Assembly: GCF_047302285.1 (NCBI RefSeq)
Contig: NZ_CP154845.1
Coordinates: 3,472,001-3,536,000, forward strand
Reading direction: 5' to 3'
Length of the DNA stretch: 64,000 nt
Source of the DNA: Robertmurraya sp047302285
Lineage (GTDB): Bacteria > Bacillota > Bacilli > Bacillales > Cytobacillaceae
How positions within the stretch are numbered: position 1 is the stretch's first letter; the number at the start of each line of letters is the position of its first letter. A program made the translations under genes and the position numbers. Shown here one piece after another: positions 41,693 through 49,692 of this stretch. The notes beneath the pieces are model-generated. The model saw only the letters and a program-made list of their open reading frames with translations, made no database searches and was not told the DNA's origin.

Positions 41693-43306
41693 TCAATTCT
41701 TCTGTAATTCCTCTTGAACTTTATCTCGTAGAGCACGTTTGAGAAATTTGCCGACTGATGTTTTTGGAATTTCGTCTAAAAATAAGACATCATCTGGCAA
41801 CCACCATTTGGCGAATTGCGGTTTAAGGAATTCTAATAGTTCTTCTTTTGTGACCTCTGTATTGTCCCTTAATACGACACAGGCAACAGGCCTTTCCTGC
41901 CATTGTTCATGGGGGACTGCTACAACAGCTGCTTCAAACACTGTCTCATGGGCCATTAATGCATTTTCTAGATCAACAGAAGAAATCCATTCTCCACCAC
42001 TTTTAATTAAATCTTTTGTGCGATCGACAAGTTTGATAAAACCTTCCTCGTCAACCGTAACAACGTCTCCCGTATAGAGCCAGCCGTCCGAAAAAGCTTC
42101 AGCCGTTCTTTCATCGTTATAATACTCTGAAGCAATCCATGGACCTCGGAGTGCAAGTTCGCCCATTTCTTGCCCATTCCAGGTAACTTCTCCGTTCTGC
42201 CCTACTATTTTCATTTCTAATCCAGGGACGAGTATCCCCTGCTTTGCCCGTATATCGAGTCTTTCCTCATAAGATAATTCTTCCTGATAACTTTTTAACG
42301 TGGAAATGACTGCAAGTGGACTTGTTTCTGTCATTCCGTAACCATGCATAAACGGAATATTGTATTTCTGTTCAAACGCTCGAATCACCGATTTCGGTGC
42401 GGCTGATCCCCCACATAAAACAGCTCTCAAACTACTAATATCATATTCATTCTCTTCTAACTCTTTTAATAACCCTAGCCAAATCGTTGGTACTCCTGCT
42501 GAAAATGTTACTTTTTCTTGTTCGATCAACTCTGCCAATATTTTTGGAGTGAAATATGGGCCTGGCATGACTAGAGTTGAGCCAAACCAAACACCAGCAA
42601 AAGGAAGTCCCCAAGCATTAGCATGGAACATCGGGACAATCGCCATTGCTACATCTCTCTCGCTTAGTGCGGCACTATCAGCCATCCCTAGTGCCATGCT
42701 GTGTAAAACCGTGCTTCGGTGTGTATACACAACACCTTTCGGATTTCCAGTCGTTGCCGAAGTATAACACATCCCCGCTGGATCATTTTCATTGAGATCC
42801 TCTGGATACTCAAAATCATCGCTTCCATTACGGATTAGCTCTTCATAATGGTAAACAGGTGAAAGACTTGTCTCAGGTAGCTCCTCTTCGTCTGTCATGA
42901 TTACATATGCTTTTACAGTGGGGAGTTCACTTTGACATTTTTCAATTAATGGGACAATATCCGCATCAATCAGTAGGATTTTATCTTCTGCATGATTAAT
43001 AATGTAGGAAATATGATGGGGTGCTAAACGTATGTTGATCGTGTGGAGGACAGCTCCGCTACATGGTATCGCAAAATAGGCTTCCAAATGACGATGAGTG
43101 TTCCATGCGAGCGTTCCGACCTTATCTCCTTTTTGAACACCAAGCTTTTGGAGGCTATCGGCTAATCTTCTCGTTCTTTCTGCCATTTCCTTATAGGTGA
43201 ATTTGGCAATACCTTTTGTTGTGCGAGAGATTACCTGTTTTTTCGGGAAAAATTTCTCTGCTCTTTTAATCATTTGCGTCATCGTTAAAGGGGTTTGCAT
43301 CATCAC
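41693..43306 (-). CDS. Fatty-acid--CoA ligase (AMP-forming)
   Basis: This 537-residue adenylate-forming enzyme activates a carboxylic acid, probably a medium- or long-chain fatty acid, to its CoA ester. It has the P-loop YTSATTGNPKGVVYTHR, the HGYGMTETSP motif, LYTGDVVTVDEEGFIKLVDRTKDLIKSGGEWISS and the C-terminal lysine region PKTSVGKFLKRALRD. AAGGAGG lies 9 bases before the GTG at 43306; the ATG at 43303 is an alternative. It follows the repeat spacer and is transcribed alone. Its substrate cannot be read from the sequence; the Ala in SATTG is common in medium-chain ligases of this type. Confidence 0.88.
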   Translation of the reverse strand: MMMQTPLTMTQMIKRAEKFFPKKQVISRTTKGIAKFTYKEMAERTRRLADSLQKLGVQKGDKVGTLAWNTHRHLEAYFAIPCSGAVLHTINIRLAPHHISYIINHAEDKILLIDADIVPLIEKCQSELPTVKAYVIMTDEEELPETSLSPVYHYEELIRNGSDDFEYPEDLNENDPAGMCYTSATTGNPKGVVYTHRSTVLHSMALGMADSAALSERDVAMAIVPMFHANAWGLPFAGVWFGSTLVMPGPYFTPKILAELIEQEKVTFSAGVPTIWLGLLKELEENEYDISSLRAVLCGGSAAPKSVIRAFEQKYNIPFMHGYGMTETSPLAVISTLKSYQEELSYEERLDIRAKQGILVPGLEMKIVGQNGEVTWNGQEMGELALRGPWIASEYYNDERTAEAFSDGWLYTGDVVTVDEEGFIKLVDRTKDLIKSGGEWISSVDLENALMAHETVFEAAVVAVPHEQWQERPVACVVLRDNTEVTKEELLEFLKPQFAKWWLPDDVLFLDEIPKTSVGKFLKRALRDKVQEELQKN

Positions 43307-43445
43307 TTTTATCTTCCTCCTTTCAAATTTAAAACGCTTACATTTTGTTGCTTGTAAATGTTTATGATTTCCCTTATAAAAGATTCTCTCTTTTAGTAGA
43401 AAATCCTTTTTTTGAGAAAAGAATATTCATCTATTATAAATAACA

Positions 43446-43469
43446 CCCTTGCAAATAATTTAGCAAGGG
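43446..43469 (-). terminator. Probable terminator after the carboxylate cluster
   Basis: Perfect 7-bp stem CCCTTGC / GCAAGGG with a 10-base AT loop, about 110 bp after the SDR stop on the minus strand, with a modest TTATTTAT tail. The sequence between 43307 and 43580 otherwise holds no gene. Confidence 0.5.
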
Positions 43470-43580
43470 CACAGATGCATTATTTGTGAATTAACAGTTA
43501 ATCCAAAAGTATCCTATTTCCCATGTTTCCACTACTTATTTAGTGATACAGATTTCGCTGTTCCTATTTTTCAAGAACAT

Positions 43581-44375
43581 TTATATTCCCTTAACCATCC
43601 CGCCATCGACTAAAAAAGATTGTCCAGTCATGTAGGAATTTACATCCGATGATAGGTAAGTTACAAAATTTGCGAATTCTTCAGGTTTTCCGTATCGTTT
43701 AAGCGGGATATTTGCTTGGGATTGTTTTTCGATATCTTTTTGTGAGATTCCTAGTTTGTTGGCTTTAATTAAATCTAGTTTCGCTACTCGGTCTGTTGCT
43801 ATTCGTCCAGGTGCTACTGTATTAACTATAATATTGGATGCTGCCAATTCTTCTGCAAGTGTTTTAGTTAGGCCGACAATCCCCAGTCGAAACGTATTGG
43901 AAAGGATGAGCCCTGGGATCGGTTGTTTAATCGAGGAGGAAGCAATATTGATGATTTTACCTCCGTTTTTCTGCATAAAAGGAATGGTACAACGAATCAT
44001 TCGAACATAGCTTAGTAGATTTAATTCAAAAGCATCCTGCCAGGCCTTATCATCCAATTCTAGTAAGGAGCCACTTGGAGGCCCACCTGCATTATTTACG
44101 AGAATATCGATAGAACCAAATTCTTTAATAGTATACTGTACTAATGCTTTAATATCTTCAGAGTTGGTGATATCGGTAACGATATGAGAGACACGGCCCT
44201 TTTCGAGTTGAGTTAGTTCCTCCCGTACTTTCATTAATTTTGCTTCATTCCGGCTGGCAAGCATAACATTTGCCCCTTCTTTCACAAGTTGAGCAGCTAT
44301 GGCCTTGCCAAGCCCTTGACTTGATGCGATGACTATAGCTATTTTTCCATTTAAGTTCAAATTCAATTGTTTCAC
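43581..44375 (-). CDS. SDR-family protein with non-canonical active site
   Basis: This 264-residue Rossmann protein of the short-chain dehydrogenase superfamily has the general layout (NNAGGPP, IINIASSS, GLTKTLAEELA, PGRIATDR, VDGGMVKG). The nucleotide motif is IASSQGLG rather than TGxxxGIG, and the catalytic YxxxK is replaced by S159-x-x-x-R163 in LSNTFR. It resembles the atypical 3-oxoacyl-ACP-reductase-like SDR subgroup lacking the standard tetrad, so ordinary oxidoreductase chemistry is uncertain. It is the last gene of the carboxylate cluster, 4 bp after the FAH-family gene. Confidence 0.85.
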   Translation of the reverse strand: MKQLNLNLNGKIAIVIASSQGLGKAIAAQLVKEGANVMLASRNEAKLMKVREELTQLEKGRVSHIVTDITNSEDIKALVQYTIKEFGSIDILVNNAGGPPSGSLLELDDKAWQDAFELNLLSYVRMIRCTIPFMQKNGGKIINIASSSIKQPIPGLILSNTFRLGIVGLTKTLAEELAASNIIVNTVAPGRIATDRVAKLDLIKANKLGISQKDIEKQSQANIPLKRYGKPEEFANFVTYLSSDVNSYMTGQSFLVDGGMVKGI

Positions 44376-44379
44376 TCCC

Positions 44380-45270
44380 TTATTTTGTTTTTAAATCGAT
44401 AACAGTATTAGTAAGTGTATCGAAACCATCTATTTCACAACCCACAACATCCCCATCGCGAATAACGACGGCCCCTGGCGTTCCCGTTGAAATAATGTCT
44501 CCTGGGAGGAGGGTCATCACTTTTGAATGAAAAGATACTAGGTACCAAGGATTAAAGGTCATATTTGACACTTTATTTTTTCGGTGCAAGTTTCCATTAA
44601 TGGTAGTAGAGACCTCTAATTCTAATACATTTTCCACTTCATCAGGTGTCAGTAAAGTAGGACCAAAACTAAAGAATGTATCAAAACTTTTAGAACGGGT
44701 TAAGTACCTAGGATTTTTCTGTAAAATATCCTCAGCTGTCATATCGATAATCGTAGTAAAGCCAGCAATGAAATTGGATGCATCTACTTCCTCCACATCT
44801 TTGCATGTTTTGCCAATTACAATTCCAAGTTCAGACTCTGCTGTTGTCCTTTCGGATTGAAACGGAATTCTAATCGTATCATTTGGTCCAATTATTGTTG
44901 TATCGGGTTTCATAAAACTAGCAGGTTCAGTACTTGGTGCTTTTTCGCTTAGATCGGCTGCATGCTCAACATAATTGAGCCCGATGCCCCAAATTTTCTT
45001 AGGATGTCTGTACAGAGGCTGACAATCCACTTCGTCCCATTGAAGAAGGTATTCATTTTGGATTAAATCCGTAGTAAACCAATCTCGAAGGCTTAATAAC
45101 TGTTCTTTTTCAATCAAACTAAAAATCGAAGTCTCCCACTTTGTTTTAGCGAATTTGTTAAACGTTTCTATCGGTAAAAGTCCAGATGGTGTGACAATTA
45201 CTCCCATTTCTTTTTCATGATATTTGACAGTGGCTAGTTTCAAATTCTCTACACTCCCTTGTATATTCAT
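44380..45270 (-). CDS. Fumarylacetoacetate hydrolase family enzyme
   Basis: This 296-residue protein has the FAH catalytic fold from about residue 90: IWGIGLNYVEHAADL, the acidic metal ligands in ESELGIVIGK and a later Asp in TIIDMTAED, with FSFGPTLLTPDE and GDIISTGTPGAVV. Relatives hydrolyse C-C bonds in beta-diketo acids, decarboxylate oxaloacetate or act as hydratases. The ATG at 45270 directly follows the AbrB-family stop (TAAATG) but lacks a strong ribosome site. A TTG at 45243 has AGGGAG 10 bases upstream and would give the family-like start MKLATVKY. Confidence 0.87.
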   Translation of the reverse strand: MNIQGSVENLKLATVKYHEKEMGVIVTPSGLLPIETFNKFAKTKWETSIFSLIEKEQLLSLRDWFTTDLIQNEYLLQWDEVDCQPLYRHPKKIWGIGLNYVEHAADLSEKAPSTEPASFMKPDTTIIGPNDTIRIPFQSERTTAESELGIVIGKTCKDVEEVDASNFIAGFTTIIDMTAEDILQKNPRYLTRSKSFDTFFSFGPTLLTPDEVENVLELEVSTTINGNLHRKNKVSNMTFNPWYLVSFHSKVMTLLPGDIISTGTPGAVVIRDGDVVGCEIDGFDTLTNTVIDLKTK

Positions 45271-46314
45271 TTATCCAATCTTATTTTCTGAAACAACTAT
45301 TTTCTTCAATAAATAGGACGCAACTCTAGGTATGAGTAAAAAAACAATGACCAGTCTTGCGATTTGTATGGTTGTGACAAGTGATGCATCGAGATGTAAG
45401 GAGTAAGCGATGGATGCCATCTCACCGGCACCCGCTGGAACTAAGCTTAAAATGGAAACCAAATAATTTGTCGATGTGAACATAGTAAAGAAAAGGGACA
45501 CTATCAGACTGATGATAAATAAGCATAAAATTGAAAACACGCTGATTGGTCCAATTCTTTTTAATTGAAACAAGCTTTCTTTTGTAAACCGAAGTCCAAT
45601 ATATCCTCCAATGAGCACCTGTCCCAAAACAGTCAACAGTTGAGGAGGGGTGGGAATGGAGAATATAAAGTTATTTAGGATAAAACCTAGAATCATCGAA
45701 TACAATAACGCACCAGCTGGAATTTTAAATCGATTCGAAACGACAATGGCAATTGCGCATAAGATCAAAATTACGAAAACATCTAATAGATGAAAATGGC
45801 TGAAATCAATTATGGTATTTCGGTTTACCTCTAGTGAAAAGAAGGTGCTTATAATAAATGGAACGACTAGCACGAATAAGACGATTCTAGTTGAGTGGAA
45901 AGCCGCGACTATTTGCTGGTTGGCACCATAATCCTTTGACAGAGCAATTGCCTCTGAAGCACCACCTGGAATGCAACAAAAAAAAGCTGTTATCCGATCC
46001 AAATCAGTAAAACGAAAGAGAAACTTCCCGATAAGAAGAGCTCCAACTATCGTAATGACAAGACAAATGAATAATGGTGTTAAATAGTCTTTTAAAATAA
46101 GAAAAAAATGGACGTCCATAATGAGACCAATATTGACCCCTAATAAGGAAAGGGCAATTTTGAACATGATATCAGGTAAGAAGACTCTTTCGAATGCCAA
46201 TTTGAATACTACTCCAGTAAGGATAGGTCCTACCAGCCATCCTGCAGGAATATGAAGCAAATTGAATATTGTTCCTACAATCACGATGGAAACAATATAT
46301 ACAACTATAATCAT
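45271..46314 (-). CDS. AbrB-family (PF05145-type) membrane protein
   Basis: This 347-residue protein has about ten hydrophobic segments in two similar halves. Each half carries a PAGWLVGPILTG or PAGALLYSMILG helix start and an IPGGASEA or VPAGAGEMA motif. This is the pattern of the AbrB/putative ammonia monooxygenase membrane family, which is unrelated to the AbrB DNA-binding regulator. Such proteins often accompany tricarboxylate transporter genes and are presumed transporters or regulators. AGAAGG is 7 bases before the ATG. Its presence beside a complete TctABC set suggests a second transport route, perhaps for export of a product. Confidence 0.83.
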   Translation of the reverse strand: MIIVVYIVSIVIVGTIFNLLHIPAGWLVGPILTGVVFKLAFERVFLPDIMFKIALSLLGVNIGLIMDVHFFLILKDYLTPLFICLVITIVGALLIGKFLFRFTDLDRITAFFCCIPGGASEAIALSKDYGANQQIVAAFHSTRIVLFVLVVPFIISTFFSLEVNRNTIIDFSHFHLLDVFVILILCAIAIVVSNRFKIPAGALLYSMILGFILNNFIFSIPTPPQLLTVLGQVLIGGYIGLRFTKESLFQLKRIGPISVFSILCLFIISLIVSLFFTMFTSTNYLVSILSLVPAGAGEMASIAYSLHLDASLVTTIQIARLVIVFLLIPRVASYLLKKIVVSENKIG

Positions 46315-46332
46315 ATGAAAACCTTCTTATAC

Positions 46333-47295
46333 TTATTTTATAACTTCCTCATTGATGATTCTTTTAGGTTCTTTACGAACAAAATAGGATATAACATTAT
46401 CGATCGCCGTCGTTAAAAATTGAGTCAGCATTTGATCGGTTTTCCAGCCAATATGAGGTGCCAGCACCACATTTTCAAGCTGTAAAATGAGATTGTCTGG
46501 TTGAATTGGTTCTTGTGTAAATACATCGAGTCCAGCACCTCCAATTTGTTTTTCATGTAATGCCCAAATCAATGCCTCCTCATCCACAACTTTTCCGCGG
46601 GAAGTATTAATGAAGAAAGCATCCTCTCGCATCAACTGAAAATGCTCCTTTTTAAGCAAATGGATTGTTTCAGGAACTAAGCGAACACTGATTGAGATGT
46701 AGTGAGCTTCTTTTAATAATGATTCAAGAGATACATATTCTACATCTTGTTCATCTGCACGTTCTTTCGTCAGTCTTGGTCCCCAAGCAATGACCCGCAT
46801 ATTAAATGCTTTCGCAACTTGAGCGACCCCGGCACCAATTTTTCCTAACCCAATAATGCCGATCGTCTTGCCGTCAAGGCTGCTTCCCACTGCATGTGGC
46901 CAGTTTCCATTTCGTATTTCTTGATTAAGAGAAATCAATTGTCTAGAATGAGTGAGGATGAATCCGAAGATTAATTCGACAACCGCTCTTGATCCCCCAG
47001 GTGTAGTAGCAATCGGAATACACAAACGATTTGCTTCACCTTTATCAATATGGGCTAATCCTCCACCAGTTTGAGCGATTAATTTCACATTTTTCATATG
47101 CTGGAGAATTTCTTTTGTGAATTTTGTCCGTTCTCGAATGGGAATGACAATATCTGCTGATGCTAATCGTTCAATAAGGACTTCCTTCGTTGGTTCGTCA
47201 TGATAAATTTCCACATCAAAATGTTCTCTTAAGGGAGCAATTATTGAATTATCTTCGAAAAAATATTCCCAGTCATCTAGAATAATTGCTTTCAT
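46333..47295 (-). CDS. D-2-hydroxyacid dehydrogenase family protein
   Basis: This 320-residue NAD(P)-dependent dehydrogenase has the nucleotide motif GIIGLGKIGAGVAQ with the downstream WGPRLTKE, the catalytic Arg in NTSRGKVVDEEAL, Glu in DVFTQEPI and His in APHIGWKT. Members reduce 2-oxo acids to (R)- or related 2-hydroxyacids or the reverse, and include SerA-like and S-sulfolactate dehydrogenases. The gene follows rraA after a hairpin and has AGGAGG ahead of the ATG. In the cluster it would face the Ldh2-type enzyme, which usually has the opposite stereospecificity. Confidence 0.9.
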   Translation of the reverse strand: MKAIILDDWEYFFEDNSIIAPLREHFDVEIYHDEPTKEVLIERLASADIVIPIRERTKFTKEILQHMKNVKLIAQTGGGLAHIDKGEANRLCIPIATTPGGSRAVVELIFGFILTHSRQLISLNQEIRNGNWPHAVGSSLDGKTIGIIGLGKIGAGVAQVAKAFNMRVIAWGPRLTKERADEQDVEYVSLESLLKEAHYISISVRLVPETIHLLKKEHFQLMREDAFFINTSRGKVVDEEALIWALHEKQIGGAGLDVFTQEPIQPDNLILQLENVVLAPHIGWKTDQMLTQFLTTAIDNVISYFVRKEPKRIINEEVIK

Positions 47296-47321
47296 TAATA
47301 TTTCCTCCTTTTTGTATATGA

Positions 47322-47357
47322 CTAAAAGCGAACGCCTATAATACTACGTTCGCTTCT
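47322..47357 (-). terminator. Internal hairpin after the rraA-type gene
   Basis: On the minus strand GCGAACG and CGTTCGC pair around a 12-base loop, followed by TTTTAG. It lies in the only sizeable gap within the second half of the cluster, so it probably lowers, not abolishes, expression of the downstream dehydrogenase, AbrB-family, FAH-family and SDR genes. Confidence 0.65.
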
Positions 47358-47367
47358 TGGAATCTCA

Positions 47368-47985
47368 TTAGTCAGCAAGCTGTTTATTAATATACTCAAT
47401 CGCTGCTTCACGGCTTGAGAGGACTGTTCTTTCACGCTCTACATCTTTTACTAATTTTGCTTTCGCTTTTCCGATGATATCTTCTGCCTGATCTAGAGGG
47501 ATGCAAACGACGCCATCCTCATCTCCCAAAATATAGTCACCAGGGTTAATAACTGTATCGCCGCAGGAAATCGGAACGTTGACCTGTCCTGAACCATGTT
47601 TATCACTTGCTGCAGTTGTGACTCCCTTACAGAAAACAGGGAAGTTCAATGCTCTAATTCCAGCAACATCTCGAACGACGCCATCAATAATGACACCTGA
47701 TAATCCTAATGTTTTTGCTAATCCAATCACAAAATCACCTGCAGAAGCGTTGTTCAAATAGCCTTTTGCATCGACAACCAGTACGTCACCTGGATTTGCA
47801 TCACGGATTGCTTGGAGCACTAATTTATTATCTGCTGCGCGAACTTTTACGGTGAAAGCTTTTCCTGCTGCTTTCATATCATTTGTTAATGGTTTGATAG
47901 CCGGATCCAGATTATTTAATCCGTTTAGTGCATCAGAAACGCAGGTGGTGGTTAGTTCTTTTAATTCATTTAATAGATTATCCAT
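47368..47985 (-). CDS. RraA-family aldolase/decarboxylase
   Basis: This 205-residue protein resembles RraA-like 4-hydroxy-4-methyl-2-oxoglutarate aldolase/oxaloacetate decarboxylases. It has VSDALNG near the N-terminus, DAKGYLNNASAGDFVIGLAK, GVIIDGVVRDVAGI with the substrate-binding Arg-Asp, and GDYILGDEDGVVCIP. The HMG aldolase group cleaves hydroxy-oxo-dicarboxylates to pyruvate plus another oxoacid and can decarboxylate oxaloacetate. GGAGTGAA lies just before the ATG. It follows the DUF4387 gene by 2 bp, so the three genes atuA-like, DUF4387 and rraA-like are tightly linked. Confidence 0.85.
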   Translation of the reverse strand: MDNLLNELKELTTTCVSDALNGLNNLDPAIKPLTNDMKAAGKAFTVKVRAADNKLVLQAIRDANPGDVLVVDAKGYLNNASAGDFVIGLAKTLGLSGVIIDGVVRDVAGIRALNFPVFCKGVTTAASDKHGSGQVNVPISCGDTVINPGDYILGDEDGVVCIPLDQAEDIIGKAKAKLVKDVERERTVLSSREAAIEYINKQLAD

Positions 47986-47987
47986 TT

Positions 47988-48302
47988 CTAGTTCACTCCT
48001 AATGAAAGATTTAATAAAGGCACATGTTGCTGTGCACCAAAGACATCGGTATCGTAAAAGTCTCCAGAAGGATGAGATCTTGGGATGGAGAATTTAATCG
48101 ATAGAGCTTGGTCGTAATAATAGATTTCTACATCCTCTGGAGGGGTTTTATACAATTCTCCAATGCTCTCAGGGTTAATAATATTTGCGTTTTTGGCCTG
48201 CTCGTAAAAGCCCTCATTCTCAAAAATCAAATCAAATGTTAGAAAAAAGGGGCCCGCGTTCTTACTGCGCAAAATATAAACTGCATCTTTAAGTGTTGTC
48301 AT
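47988..48302 (-). CDS. DUF4387 protein, partner of the AtuA-like protein
   Basis: This 104-residue soluble protein belongs to DUF4387, with the family opening LKDAVYILRSKNAGPFFLTFDLIFE, the middle SIGELYKTPPEDVEIYYYDQALSIKFSIPR and the final HVPLLNL. DUF4387 is usually encoded beside, or fused to, AtuA/DUF1446 proteins, as here; its start is one base after the stop of that gene. The ATG at 48302 is 7 bases after GGAGG, while an upstream in-frame ATG at 48347 overlaps the previous gene. Its biochemical role is unknown; the fixed pairing suggests a subunit of one enzyme. Confidence 0.87.
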   Translation of the reverse strand: MTTLKDAVYILRSKNAGPFFLTFDLIFENEGFYEQAKNANIINPESIGELYKTPPEDVEIYYYDQALSIKFSIPRSHPSGDFYDTDVFGAQQHVPLLNLSLGVN

Positions 48303-48303
48303 C

Positions 48304-49674
48304 TTATACCTCCTTATATTCGATAGGGAACAACTCATATGGGTCATTTGGTTCCACTACATGGTTTGATGAAAAAGAGAAAACTTCTCCAACGGAAATA
48401 TCAGGAGGGGAAAACGGGAATGCCGTATTTCCTGATATACATAGACGCCCCTCGAAATGACTGTGTAAAACGAGTGTTCTAGTTGTCGCAAGAATGGCAG
48501 TGGTTAGTTCTTGTTCAGTTGCTACAACATCAATCAGTAGCCCTATCTCATGACTCATCATTGTTTCCGGCTCTGTTTCACCCATCACCCCGTTTAAGCC
48601 ATATTTTCGAAATAAAAGTTGATAGTCTTTTTCGTGATCGATCTCCGCATTGTAAATGGAATCAAGCTTTCCTCTAAGTTCTTCACGCACAAAATCAAGA
48701 TAGTCGTCGAGCTGTGATAATAAAATCGGATCCCTTAAACCTGCTAGACAAACAGAGCGGTAGCCGATTTTTTCAACAGACTCGAATTTAATGGTATATG
48801 ATTCTGCTCGAGTAAATTGGCTTCTAGTCACACGAACGCTGCTAGGTGTCAGTTGCTCGTAAACCGCCTTTGTCGTGTCGATTGTGCCACCGGGCTCCTT
48901 AATATGAAAAGGACTGGTATTCTCATACATTGTATGAGCAGCGACATTTTTCCAAGGAAGTGTTTTCTTTGGATTAGGTGTTTCGATAACAAATTCATCA
49001 TTTCGGATATAAGCCATGATGCAATCGTGGCTTTTCGGAAAAGCAGTTGCAGCTCCGCATTCAATAATTTTGGCTGCATGCCAAGCTGGTCCGGGATTCA
49101 TATTGTGCTTTAAAGCGACTGCAGAGAAAACAGAGGCATCGGTTGCTCTTCCAGTAATGATAACATCGGCCCCTTCGTCCAATGCTTTCATAATTGGTTG
49201 TGGTCCCATCATTCCAACAACCTTATGCATATTTTTAATCGTTTCCTCTGTAATCTGAACAGTGGAACTTAAAGGTGATATTTTTCCACTCTTAAATTTG
49301 TTCAGTAAGTAGTCTCTATCGATCTCAGAGCGAATAACAGCTAGTTTAAAGTGGAGGGATTCCTCCTCGGTAATTTCGTCCAAAATATCGGTTAGAAATT
49401 GAACCCCCGCATTGCTCCCAGTTCCTCCCGCAGATCCAATAATGAGTGGGATATTCTTCAAACGTGCAGCCTTTAATAGCAAACGTAGATCTCTTTTTAC
49501 GGCGGCTTTTGAGATAAAAGATTTGCCACTCCCTAGGTAATAAGGACCAGGATCAGTGGAGCCAGCATCACAAGCAATGAAGTGAGGGTTCATTGCTAAG
49601 CTTTTGTCCAATGATTCTTTTGGAAAACCATATCCTAGAATCCCTGATGCAGAAACAGCTCGAATCTCTTCCAT
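48304..49674 (-). CDS. AtuA-like DUF1446 protein
   Basis: This 456-residue soluble protein resembles the acyclic-terpene-utilisation AtuA family (DUF1446). Conserved stretches are ASGILGYGFPKESL, ACDAGSTDPGPYYLGSG, IGSAGGTGSNAGVQFL, GADVIITGRATDASVF, GPAWHAAKIIECGA and SHEIGLLIDVV. GGAGG lies about 7 bases before the ATG at 49674. Family members occur in terpene acid and other carboxylate catabolic clusters, but their reaction is not established to my knowledge. The presence of a transporter, two hydroxyacid dehydrogenases and an RraA-type lyase suggests it acts on a hydroxylated or unsaturated di- or tricarboxylate. Confidence 0.87.
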   Translation of the reverse strand: MEEIRAVSASGILGYGFPKESLDKSLAMNPHFIACDAGSTDPGPYYLGSGKSFISKAAVKRDLRLLLKAARLKNIPLIIGSAGGTGSNAGVQFLTDILDEITEEESLHFKLAVIRSEIDRDYLLNKFKSGKISPLSSTVQITEETIKNMHKVVGMMGPQPIMKALDEGADVIITGRATDASVFSAVALKHNMNPGPAWHAAKIIECGAATAFPKSHDCIMAYIRNDEFVIETPNPKKTLPWKNVAAHTMYENTSPFHIKEPGGTIDTTKAVYEQLTPSSVRVTRSQFTRAESYTIKFESVEKIGYRSVCLAGLRDPILLSQLDDYLDFVREELRGKLDSIYNAEIDHEKDYQLLFRKYGLNGVMGETEPETMMSHEIGLLIDVVATEQELTTAILATTRTLVLHSHFEGRLCISGNTAFPFSPPDISVGEVFSFSSNHVVEPNDPYELFPIEYKEV

Positions 49675-49692
49675 TTCAATTCCTCCTTCCAT

